From Lenzites betulinus (lineage: Eukaryota > Basidiomycota > Agaricomycetes > Polyporales > Polyporaceae): 64,000 nt of DNA. Positions 12,040-22,455 of this stretch are shown here, piece after piece. Made by a program: the position numbers and the translations under genes. The notes beneath the pieces were generated by a model. The model was not told where the DNA came from. It made no database searches and saw only the letters and a program-made list of their open reading frames with translations. The stretch covers positions 248,001 to 312,000 of the forward strand of contig JABYQU010000025.1 of the NCBI GenBank assembly GCA_022264855.1, written 5' to 3'. Positions within the stretch are counted from its first letter, which is position 1. Each line of letters opens with the position of its first letter.

Positions 12040-12399
12040 GGACGGGAGTTGGAAGTGATGTACTTGGTGGTACAGCAGATGCACTTTATTTTACTCTGTG
12101 GCGATAATCAAACCCGGAATTATTGACATGGACCTCAGCTTCAACAGGGCGTTCTCCCTCGCCTGCCGCTTCACAATTCGGTTCGAACAGGATGTCACAT
12201 GAGCCTCCGGATTCGGTTGTTGACAAACCCTCCGACATATCACAGCACCGATCAACTGTTATAAGGCTCGCCGGCGGGCCTCACAGGCCTCCATTAGCCC
12301 CACCACTCATTCCAACCTCTCCGCAACGCGATACCTTTCTCACGCTTCATCCAACCACACCTTCAAGCCGCTCACTCCAGCTCACTTGAAACCTCAGCC
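12040..12399. other. Intergenic, 0.36 kb
   Basis: Tandem plus-strand spacing. The last 120 bases before the next ATG are C- and T-rich on the plus strand, the usual leader of fungal genes. Nothing else is seen. Confidence 0.4.
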
Positions 12400-15187
12400 A
12401 TGTCCACCAACATCAACCAAGCCGCCTCTGGATCGTTCACGGACGTCGCTCACCGCCGTAAGGCCTCCACCATGTGCGAAGACGACCTCACCCAAGCCCA
12501 AGAGGAGTACACCCGCTCCGTCAAGCGGTGCACGCGTTCCGACGAGGACGCTGAGAAGGTACGTTACATGCTGTATGGCCATAACAGGCGCTCATGTAAT
12601 TGCAGATTCGCATGCGTCTCGCCAAGATATCCCCCAACGTCGCAGGCAAGAAGCGCGTTCGCCATGAAGGGCAGGCCGTCACGGTGCGTGTTCGTTTTCA
12701 AATCAACCCAAACCCAACTGACGTTTTCGCAGCTCCGGAAGAAATTCTTGGAGTCCCTGCGCAACGTTCCCGTCCAAGCTTACGATGCGGAAGGCTGTCC
12801 CTTTGCCTTCACCTTCACTCCGGTACCCTTCCGCGGCGATGTCCCCGCTATCGCCATGGAAGTCGTCGAGGAAGTAATCTCAACCTGCGACTCGGACCTC
12901 ATGGTCGTTCAGCCAACTGTCATCCCCGCGCAGCAAGTGCAAGTCTCGATGTCTATTGACGGTTCTCAGGATGTCGACCCTGAGTACCTGATCGCCACAT
13001 CGGCCTCCATCCCCATAGTCGACATGGAGATGGAAGACAGCTCGAAGCATGTTCATGCTCTCGAGGTTGCTGCACACACCACCGACGACAGGCAAGCCAT
13101 GGCCTCTGTCGACATGAATACCTTCATCCCGAACTTTCTCGCACGCGTCGCGGCTGTCAACCAGACCCATTTCGCCAATCATCGTCAAACTACCGTTCGC
13201 AGCCTCAGGGCGCCTTCCGCTCTCAAAGTGACCAAGTCCTTCACCCCCTACGCTCGGAGCCAACGACCTGAGTGGTACAGCTCAACCCCACGCGCTGGGG
13301 GCTCTTCGGCTGTGCCGGACGAGCTCTTTGGTCTCCCCTCATCGCCCATTGAGGAGACCCGCGCTGGCGACGAGTTCGTTGCTGCCTACAACGGACAGCC
13401 AGTTTCTACTACGCCCTTCAACGCACCGCCTTCAACCACTCCCCTCAACACCCCTCCGTTCGTCCACCCGTTCGCGCTGTTCGAAGACGAAGATATCTCC
13501 GATTCGACTACTGAGAGTGTCGTTCTTGACGCTCTTCGGGGGACCCGAGAGGGATCCCCTGAGCTAGTCGAAGATGTAGATATTCTCGATTCCTCGGCAC
13601 CTCTCGAGGCGAGCCACGACGTGGCCTCGCCTCCGCAAGATGAGTTCTTCCTTGCGCCCTTTGTGGAGATTCGAGAGAAATCTGCTGCAGAGGGGGAAGA
13701 GGTGTCAAACAGTGAGACCGACCTCGACGAGTGGCTGGCGTCTTTCGCCAGAGACGAGGAGTTACCAGCAGCTGTCAGCGCTGGTGAGCACGCCGTTGAG
13801 TTGCTGGCGCCATGGTGCCCCGTCGGGTCGCCTGTGCCTGTAGTAGTTGAGGAGATGGACGACATTTTCGGCCCGGTTGTTCCTTATTCTAGACCAGTTG
13901 AGTATGAAGTTCAGGTTAGTCCGAATCGTTGCGTCTGTATCTCCGTTCTTTAGCTGATATTCCCCAGACACAGCGGTTTGAGCTCTTCAATGTCACTAAC
14001 AGTGAGGTATTTAGTACCAACGAGTCTGAAGAAATAGTTGAGGATTCGGTTAGTAGTCTCCTTGTTCTGTCAGCTACACATGCTGATCTACCAACCAGAT
14101 GATGCGTGAACAAGTGGACGATCAGTTCTTCAGCCTTCCGCCGTCCCCCTCGCCATCCTCTATGGCGTTCGAAGCGGTTCGCTGCGGCCGCACGGTCTTC
14201 GACGCCGCCTTTCAAGTCCCGAACACGCCACCCCTGGTTGAAATGGGCAGCAACGATTCGTCGGCATATGCGTCTGACTCCGACGAGTTCTCCATGGAGC
14301 TGGTGCCGGAGAGGATAGCGACGTCTGCCCGATGGGCATTCAGGGAGTCGCGCGTCGTCCAAGACGTCGATGAGGACGACATGGTCGTAGTTGTAGATAG
14401 CGAGGAGGCGGTCGAGCCCGAGTCGGTCCCTGCTGTCACTGATGCCTGCTTCGGATCGCTTGTCGCCCATTTGGACAAGTGGTCTTGTAAGGACCGCATC
14501 GCCCCCCCTGCGGCGGCCGTCGATGTTCTCATGGCGTCAGAGTCTGATGTTTGGTACGACGCCATGGACGACACTGTCACTCCTGCGATATCCTCCGACG
14601 ACATCCGGATGGTTTACACCGCGCCATCAGCACATTCTATGCACGATCTCATCAACCTCGACTCGTTCTCTGCGCCGCCTTCTCCTGCACGCTCCCCGGC
14701 CGGTTTCTCGGGTGGCAACTTCGAGCTTCACAGTCCTCCTCGTGCGATCACTGGCGACCTGGGCTCTCCGTACTTGCTTGACTCGCCTCTTGTACCCTCC
14801 TGGAACTTGGCCTCTCCTGCCGCGGGGTCTCCGCTCTTCTCCCCTCAGCCCGACACGGGGTCTCCGCTCTTCTCTCCTCAGCTCGACACGGACGTCTTCG
14901 GGAACTTACTAGGCTCCGACGCGACTTCTCCTACTATGCCTGCCGACGTTCTCATTCCTGACCTTGACGACGGCTCCAGCACTCTGCGACGCGACGTTCG
15001 TCTTGCCTGGGGTACGCTCGCTGGCTTGCAATTCTCAGACTCCTTCCGGCTCTCCGAGGACGACTTGTCAACGTTCAGCGAGGCGCCTTCTTACGATCTC
15101 GTCCCGACACCGATCCCTTCCCCGACACGAATTATCCCCGGCCATTGGGGGCAGAGTTTCCAATCATCTTCCGACCTTCTCTTATAG
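12400..15187 (+). CDS. Large acidic orphan protein (862 aa), copy 1
   Basis: Five exons join with every intron in phase 0: 12400-12558, 12606-12683, 12733-13914, 13968-14048 and 14099-15187. They give 862 codons plus stop. No domain is recognised. The first about 100 residues are basic and helical (EEYTRSVKRC, LRKKFLESLRNVP). The rest is acidic, rich in Ser, Pro, Asp and Glu, and probably disordered. It has local repeats (TTPFNAPP/TTPLNTPP; SPLFSPQPDTG/SPLFSPQLDTD) and a run of valines followed by acid, MVVVVDSEEAVEPE, that resembles a SUMO-interacting motif. Size, charge pattern and the DEY/EEY..VK.C motif near the start resemble the protein at 22456, so the two may be old paralogs; the match is weak. 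An acidic disordered protein could act in transcription or as a scaffold, but no function is assigned. Confidence 0.7.
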
Positions 15188-15409
15188 CATCTTCTCGGAC
15201 GACTGCGACCGTTTCCATATAAGTACGATATCACCGACATATACCGGCATTTACGATACCCTCATCTTTCTCGATATACGACTGCGCCCCATGTATACGG
15301 TACCATAGTGAGCTCGATAGTAGTAGCACTGCAGTTTCTTCTCATTCATTCGCCATGTATGTCTTACTTTCTTCCTCTTCTCTCTGGGCATCATGCTGAC
15401 CTTGGCCTC

Positions 15410-16340
15410 GCAGCAGGGACGCAACGCCCTCATTCTCAGCCTCAGCCTCATCAACTCGCACCCATCAATTGTCACTTCAAGCGTCGGTGTACTGCTGGAT
15501 TTGGAGACGAGCCCTGATCAAGCTCGCCTCTGGTTCAGTAGTCCCGACTACGGGCTGGTGTCGTTGTCGAGCCGCCGCTCACGGTTTCGACAACACACCA
15601 GTCCGACGGCCACGCCCCTCAAACTCCCACTTGATGTCGCATAGGGCAGACAGTCGTTGACGTCTGATCCACGGTAATGGCTGTCTGCGCTGTGCGATAT
15701 CATCTCCGCCCACCCTCGCCAATTCAAACCCGACATCCCGTCTATCTTCTCGACTGATCCCCGCGTTGGCGGACGAAGATCGTCGGCATTCCCTATCAAT
15801 TTGAGCAGGAGCGGCATTGGCGGCCGCTCAGGTTGAAGCTTTCCACTGGCTTCGACCGTAATTTTGACGATCCTATCCGTCACCGTAAGTGTGTTCTTCT
15901 TTGGAGGAGTAGCCACAGTACTGAACGCTCGTGTAGGAACACGCGCCTCCCTGCATCACTCGCGCTAGGATGTGCCCCGTCTCTCTTCGCTCGCGAGAGG
16001 GACACTCTAATTTGTAGCCGCCCATTGTGACACTCAGTTGTTCCGTGTGTCTGGGCGGCGAGAATCTGCCTCCGCGGCGTCAGGTAAGCAACCCTCTACT
16101 CGACACATTTGGCCGCATAACTGAGCATCACTCTGCAGAACTCCTCTTCCAACTACATGAATGCATGCATGTGGTCGCTTGGGGTCTATGACGCCCTATC
16201 GTCCCAAACGGCGTGCTACGAACGCCCGGACGTTAAACTTACGCTCATGTCGCATACTGTGAGTTGAAGTATATCTTATCGTACGAACATGCAGCTGACC
16301 CTATATCTTCAGGTCGCCCTGATCATCTCGCGAATGCACG
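15410..16340 (+). repeat. Diverged relic (copy C) of a dispersed repeat family
   Basis: By eye this aligns to 26575-27700 in the same orientation. The clearest block is 15715-15825 against 27100-27207: both contain CCCGAC-TCCCG, GACTGATCCCC, CGGCAT-CCC and TTGGCG-CCGCTCA in the same order and spacing, with scattered substitutions and small indels. A second block after a spliceable intron (about 16140-16180) resembles 27497-27535. Frames are broken, so no protein is called. Confidence 0.5.
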
Positions 16341-16632
16341 CGTGAGGTGTTAGAGCAACTGGGTGCTCGGACTCATCGCTCTCCTCCCAAAGAGACGATG
16401 GGTTCATGAGCGTGGGGGTCATACCCGCCGTACTTGCTTGTTCCTCTGCTTGTAATATTACTGCCATTGAATACACACGTCCATTTCTATGATCCTTCGT
16501 ACGCTCTAGCTGCGTGGGCAATGGGGCCGTACTGCGCGCTTCAGCTGTATCATATAGATGGTAGGACACCAGCAAGATCACCCTCATAACCGCGACTTCC
16601 GTAAGGCGAAGGATCTCTGATAGCGTCGTATA

Positions 16633-16740
16633 CTATTAGTAAGTAGCTGGTACTACTGCTACTAACTGTAGTTTGATACCTGTACTTAGTCGTATTACTA
16701 GTGCTTGCTTAGCGCTTAGTACTTAGTAGTAAGTAGATCT
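16633..16740. repeat. Degenerate AGTA/TACT short repeat
   Basis: About 100 bases are built from loosely repeated TAGTA, TACTT and GCTTAG words, including TTAGTACTTAGTAGTAAGTA, which can fold back on itself. It lies about 200 bp upstream of ALG7. No function is evident. Confidence 0.4.
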
Positions 16741-16939
16741 GCCACGTGGGTGCATTAATTAGCGCTTGCGATTGCCGACACGTCTTGGAGTTTTCGCGCC
16801 TTTGGGATCATCCACGCATGCAATGCATGCAGAAGCTCGACACTACCTCCACCTATCTCTGCTTTAGTTGCTTTCTTCCTGCTGACGTTCTCAAAGCTGA
16901 TTTGAGCTGAACCTCTCTGCGTAGCCTCACCGTATCGAA

Positions 16940-18838
16940 ATGGCGCAGGAGCGCGCATTGCGCCCACGGTCAATACCGCGGCCTCTGCTGTTCGTCCTAG
17001 TGCCCACTGCGACTTGGTTTCTGCTTCGACCACTTCTGGAGCCTGCACCTGCCCTCCCCGCACTGCACGCTGCTTTTGGACTGTCTATATTTGCGTTCTT
17101 GGGCTCGCTATACCTGGTGCCTGCATTGGGTCCGACATTCATTCGCGCCAATTTGAAAGGCCGGGACCTGCTCAAGACTTATGACACGCCAATGTGAGCT
17201 TTGTTTCTGGTCTCAAGTCTTCATCGAGTTTTACACATCTGTATCATACAGCCCAGAAAGCCAGGGGCTTGTCTGCGCCTCGCTGTACATCCTACTTCTC
17301 ATCCTATTTATCCCCTACGCGTTCTCAGAATCGATCACAAACCGTCATGACGATGCCACTTCGAGTGGGCGCGAAGGCATAGTGGTGAAGGAGTTTCCTC
17401 ATCACCAAGTGAGCACGGAGATTCGGACGCGAGAGTCCACTTGCTAACGCTACAAACTTGCCTTCGTTAGCTGGCAGTATACCTCTCGTCCATCCTCTCT
17501 CTCTTAATTGCCACTATGCTTGGGTTTCTGGATGACGTCTTCGACATTCGTTGGCGCCACAAGCTCCCCATTCCTATCATCGCTTGCATCCCGCTTCTAA
17601 TCGTCTATTACTCGGAGCGTGGTACTACCGATGTCGTAGTCCCAATCCCTGCGCGGTGGCTGCTGGGCACCCTAATCAACCTCGGTGCGCTGAGCATGTC
17701 AGTCGTACTTGTGCGGCGGTGCTGATGTTCAGTCAGGGCCGCTCTATTACGTCTATATGTCGCTATTGTCCACCTTCTGCACCAACAGCATCAACATCCT
17801 GGCAGGAATCAACGGTTCCGAAGTATCGCAGGCAGTGATCATCGCCGTTTCCGTTATCCTTAACGACCTACTCTATCTTCCATGGGCAGTCGGCTTCCGC
17901 ATACCGCTCCCATTGCATGTTACGGATGGAGTGAAGGTGGGCGGTGTATGGAGCGCAGGCATGGCCTACGGCAGCAGGATTCTGGTTGAACGACATTTGT
18001 TCAGTCTATACTTCATGTTGCCGCTTCTAGGAGTTTGTCTCGGCTTCATGTATCACAACTGGTGCGTGCATTGCAAGGGAGTACTAATTCACCCTCTGAT
18101 TTGCTTACCTCGAACAGGTATCCCGCCCGCGCGTTCCCGGGTGATACTTTGTGCTATGTCACTGGAATGGCGTTCGCAGTCGTTGGGATTCAAGCGCATT
18201 TCTCCAAGACATTGCTGCTCTTTTTCCTACCCCAAATCTTCAACTTCGTCCTGTCATGTCCCCAGCTCTTCGGGCTCGTGCCATGTCCTCGCCATCGCGT
18301 TCCGAGGTGCGTTTCCTTTCTTGATCCAGGCGGGCCCAAGTACCCCACGGGGAACCAGAACACCATATGAACTCCGCGACTGACTCCCCACGGGGCCCCG
18401 TGTGCAGGTACGACCCGGAGACGCAACTCCTGTACCCCTCTCGGGCGGAATTCAAAGATAAGCGCGCGACTGCGCCCGCGACACTCGTGCTCCGTGTGTT
18501 TTCCGCGCTGGGACTCGTGGAACTTTCGCTCGACGAACGGACACGGGAAGTAACTCAGACGACGAATCTGACCATTCTAAACGTATTCTTGCTCCGGTTT
18601 GGGCCGATGAGAGAGGACAGCCTCACGAGGGTATTGATTGTGACACAGGTGAGCAGCCGTCTGGTCTCGTTTACGTGTGGCACGAGCGGGGTGGCGGGCT
18701 CGGTGCTTGATTGGAATTGGGACGGAATCGTTGACGGTCTCGGCCTCCTTTCCCCTACCGTAGGTTTGCGGAAGCTTGGTGGCGTTCTTTATTCGATACG
18801 GCCTGGCAGGGCTCGTGTACGACGGTAACCGGCGGTAG
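16940..18838 (+). CDS. ALG7: UDP-GlcNAc:dolichyl-phosphate GlcNAc-1-phosphotransferase
   Basis: ALG7/DPAGT1 family, the tunicamycin-sensitive enzyme in the ER membrane that starts N-glycan assembly by moving GlcNAc-1-phosphate from UDP-GlcNAc to dolichyl phosphate. About seven exons. Family motifs in order: [14 protein letters not shown]; the exon junction [28 protein letters not shown] (the Asp pair of the catalytic loop); [20 protein letters not shown] followed by [27 protein letters not shown], with the Asp of the active site; and the C-terminal [17 protein letters not shown]. After the last intron, [20 protein letters not shown] ends at TAG 18836-18838. Hydrophobic spans occur throughout, as expected for about ten membrane helices. 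One internal junction (near 17700-17740) has more than one workable donor; the version giving SGPLYYVYM keeps the frame. Confidence 0.95.
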
Positions 18839-19445
18839 ACCGAGGAATAGGAGGGCTATGGAGAAATGCTACATGCGCTCGCTCTGTTCCGTCGCCCAGA
18901 CACCTGACTGCAAGCACGGACGTGCGGGAGCTTGCCTCCGACGTCAGCATCAAATGAAGGCTCCGTTCAAAGGCCGAAATGCGGGTCAGGGTCACGCTCA
19001 CGAAGAAGGTTAGGTACGTCGTGCCCCATTGCGACTCCGCCGATTGCGGGCGCGTCCGGTGTTAGTGCGTATACGCGGTAAGCTCTGCCTTCGAACGCCG
19101 CAGTGACTTCCACAGCGAACAAACGTACGAACTAGACACGGCCGGTGGAAGCAGCGGTAGGTCGGGCTCGCCTCGGCCGAAGGGGAGGTGGAGGCGGGGG
19201 ACGGCGAACCGTGCGCCCAGGCGGGGCCCCACGTCGGCTAGTGCTAGGGCGGGGCAAGACCCAATCACATGTGCCGGCTTGTGTTCTTAGACGGGCGCCT
19301 ACCACTTTCATGCGATCGGTGCCAGGCTCGCAGAACATTCAAATGTCCTTGCGGACCAGTTCCGCGCCCCCACATCCCCCCTCCCCGCCCCTCTCCTACC
19401 CGCTGCTTCCGCCTTCTGTTCGCCGCCATCACTCCATCATCCACC
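18839..19445 (+). promoter_or_regulatory. ALG7-ICL1 spacer and ICL1 leader
   Basis: Contains no gene. The 80 bases before the ICL1 ATG (about 19362-19430) form a strong C/T-rich tract on the plus strand, a pattern commonly found just upstream of the start in well-expressed fungal genes. The start sits in CCACCATGTC, a good initiation context. No individual factor site is claimed. Confidence 0.4.
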
Positions 19446-21338
19446 ATGTCCAACGAACGCGCTGCTTTCCAGGCTGAAGTCGCCCAGGTCGAGAACTGGT
19501 GGAAGGTGCGTTCTGTGTACACACCCCCTGAACATAGTAGTAATAGAAACTGGCGCGCAGGACTCTCGCTTCGCGCAGATCAAGCGGCCGTACACTGCGG
19601 CGCAGGTTGTGTCCAAGCGCGGCACGCTCCCGATCTCCTACCCCTCCGACGTGCAGGCACAGAAGCTATGGCGCATCCTGTCGGAGCGCTACCGGAACGG
19701 CACGCCCTCGCACACCTATGGCGCGTAAGTACTGTACACATTGCCGTGCGTTTCGTGATGTTGAACAAATGCAATGCAGGCTCGACCCCGTGCAGGTCAC
19801 GCAGATGGCCAAGTACCTCGAAACCGTGTATGTTTCGGGGTGGCAATCATCGAGTACGGCGTCAAGCACAAACGAGCCCGGCCCCGATCTTGCTGGTCAG
19901 TTCGCCTGCACACACAGCCTTTGAACAAACTACTCACAGCTTGTGCAGACTACCCCTCAAACACCGTGCCCAACAAGGTCGAGCATTTGTTCATGGCACA
20001 ACTATTCCATGACCGCAAGCAGCGGGAAGTTCGGTCACATCTGTCCGAGAAGGAGCTCGCGGAGACCCCTACTATCGACTACCTTCGCCCCATTATTGCG
20101 GATGCCGATACCGGCCACGGCGGTCTCACTGCCACCATGAAGCTCGCGAAGATGTTCGTCGAAAAGGGCGCCGCGGGCATCCACATCGAGGACCAGGCAC
20201 CCGGCACGAAGAAGTGCGGACACATGGCGGGCAAGGTGCTCGTCCCCATTCAGGAGCACATTAACCGGCTGGTCGCCATCCGCCTCCAGTTCGACATCAT
20301 GGGCGTCAACAACCTCGTCATCGCGCGAACAGACTCGGAGGCTGCAACGCTCATCACCACGAACGTCGACGAGCGCGACCACCCGTTCATCCTCGGGTCG
20401 ACGAACCCCAACATCCGCCCGCTCGTCGTCGAGCTCAACGAGGCGGAGAAGGCGGGCAAGACCGGTGCGGACCTCGAGGCCGTCGAGGAGCAATGGATGA
20501 CGGCCGCGAACATCCAGCTGTTCTCTGAGACACTCGCGAACGCGCTCCGCGCGCAAGGCGCATCTGAGCAGACCCTGCAGCGCTTCGCCGCGCGCATCAC
20601 GCACGCGTCGTACCCCACCGCGGTCGCGGTCGCGCAGAAGGAGTTCGGCCTGCGGCAGGCGCCGTTCTGGGACTGGGACGCGCCGCGCACGCGCGAGGGC
20701 TTCTACCGGTACCAGGGCGGGACGCAGTGCGCGGTGAACCGCGCGATCGCGTTCGCGCCGTACTCGGACCTGCTGTGGATGGAGACGAAGAAGCCGATCC
20801 TGTCGCAGGCGCGCGAGTTCGCGGAGGGCGTGCACGCGGTGTTCCCGGAGCAGTGGCTTGCGTACAACTTGAGCCCCTCGTTCAACTGGGAGGCTGCGGG
20901 CCTGAACTCGGACGACATGAAGTCGTACGTTTGGGAGCTTGGCAAGCTCGGCTTTGTCTGGCAGTTCATCACGGTAAGTTCGCTTTGGACAGGTTAGTCG
21001 CGATACGATATTGATGCTGTGATCTTTAGCTCGGTGGTCTGCACTCGAACGCGTACATCAGCGACCTGTTCGCGCGCTCGTTCGCAACAGAAGGCATGAA
21101 GGCCTATGTCGAGCTCGTCCAGCGCCGCGAACGGGAGATCGGTTGCGACGTCCTTACTCACCAAAAGGTACGCAGTGTCCTACGCAGACACGCCGGATCA
21201 GTTGCTCATATTTTGTCTTTTCAGTGGAGCGGTGCCGACTACATGGACAACCTCATGAAGACGGTGACTGGCGGCGTGTCTTCCACCTCTGCAATGGGCA
21301 AGGGTGTGACCGAGGACCAGTTCAAGACCAAGCTCTAA
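19446..21338 (+). CDS. ICL1: Isocitrate lyase
   Basis: Six exons (19446-19505, 19561-19724, 19780-19895, 19949-20973, 21030-21167, 21225-21338) give 538 residues, the usual length. The enzyme splits isocitrate into succinate and glyoxylate, the first dedicated step of the glyoxylate cycle needed for growth on acetate or fatty acids. Seen: an N-terminal NWWK followed by [13 protein letters not shown]; the metal/substrate region [10 protein letters not shown]; the catalytic signature [13 protein letters not shown]; the AGIHIEDQ strand; [10 protein letters not shown]; and the late motif [12 protein letters not shown]. The protein ends FKTKL. The last three residues TKL resemble a peroxisomal PTS1 signal but are not the canonical SKL. 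A long antisense open frame (20035-20835) is a codon-bias shadow. Confidence 0.97.
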
Positions 21339-22455
21339 GAGCGCGGTCGACGTTCACTTACAGGACTCTCACTGGATCCCCCCTTTGTTAATAGTAGTGT
21401 ATCATACAGCAACACGATGTACCAGCCCTCGTTAGAACACCGGTACCTCGAGGGATTATCTTGGTCTGCGATCGGACCGGGTTCTGGCTCGCCGTTTACG
21501 GTACGTTTGTCGCATTGGTGTATGCTCGCGTCCATTTAAGTAGCATCGGGCGGCCCGAGCCTAAATCGACAAAACTAGAAAGACGGCTTGGTACTCCTCC
21601 AGACTGACTCTGTTCTGCAGTCAACGCTACGGGCGAACACGAGCCTCAGTGCTAGCTTATGAGTTTGATGGCTCGGAGGCGAGCGTTCTCATATCCCCAT
21701 AGCTGATTATCGCATGTTCAATCAGCCCTCAAGAGCTTTCTTTAAGCTGTTCAATAACCTCTGAGCCAGACACCCGTCGGCGATGAAGAGACGAAGAGTA
21801 CTAGTACTAGTCTACAGACGCCCAGTAACAGTACTTGGTTCAGCTACGCGCAACGGCACATCCCGAGATTAACGATCTAGCAAGCACGGCGCTTTCAAGT
21901 TACACCTCTGGCGGTTTAAACCCTCTCCACTGATTTTTGGCATGTTACCCTTCCGCCACGCCCTTAGATCATGCACATAGGACACGCCATTTTCCATAAT
22001 GCGCCAGAAACGCGTTTTCATTTCTTGTTATAGCGCAAGTATTGCTCGTTGAACTGCAGCTATTGGGCTACACCGAGTCAGGATGCACTCGCCTCACAAA
22101 AGAAACTCGCGTTACTCACTTTGAGAACCATTTGGAAACTCAAAACCATTCAATCAACCGCGCACAAAATACTATGGGTGTATAACGTGGCTTTCAAAGT
22201 TCAACAGTACGTGCCATCAGTCTCGATTGCAATGCTGGCAACACTGACCGTTATGATAGACATTAATGCCAACCAACGGTCAGCACGGTCAGCCGCTGTC
22301 TGCCATGTCAGCCTCACCCTCGACCACTATGTATGCGATCCTGCGCACCTCCTCTTTCCTTCGTTGCGTCGCCCATCTCTCAAGCCCCAAGTCTCAAGTC
22401 GTGTTCTGCTATCCTTCAAGCTCTCGGCTCTCGCTTTCACAAACACAACCTAAAC
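21339..22455. other. Intergenic, 1.1 kb
   Basis: Lies between ICL1 and the second acidic orphan. Short frames near 22049-22453 overlap each other and run into the promoter and leader of the next gene, whose last 100 bases are C/T-rich. No gene is supported. Confidence 0.45.

Larger units (their letters stand above)
15188..16939. other. Intergenic with a decayed repeat copy
   Basis: Between the acidic orphan and ALG7. The stretch from about 15410 to 16340 is a diverged copy of the repeat family listed separately. From 16340 to 16630 nothing is seen. The stretch 16633-16740 is a degenerate AGTA/TACT repeat, and the last 150 bases should hold the ALG7 promoter. A minus-strand frame at 15548-15916 overlaps the relic and is probably chance. 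Confidence 0.5.

Noticed and set aside
20035..20835. Minus-strand frame of 266 codons inside ICL1
   Set aside because: Shadow of the codon bias in ICL1; the plus strand is an unmistakable isocitrate lyase.
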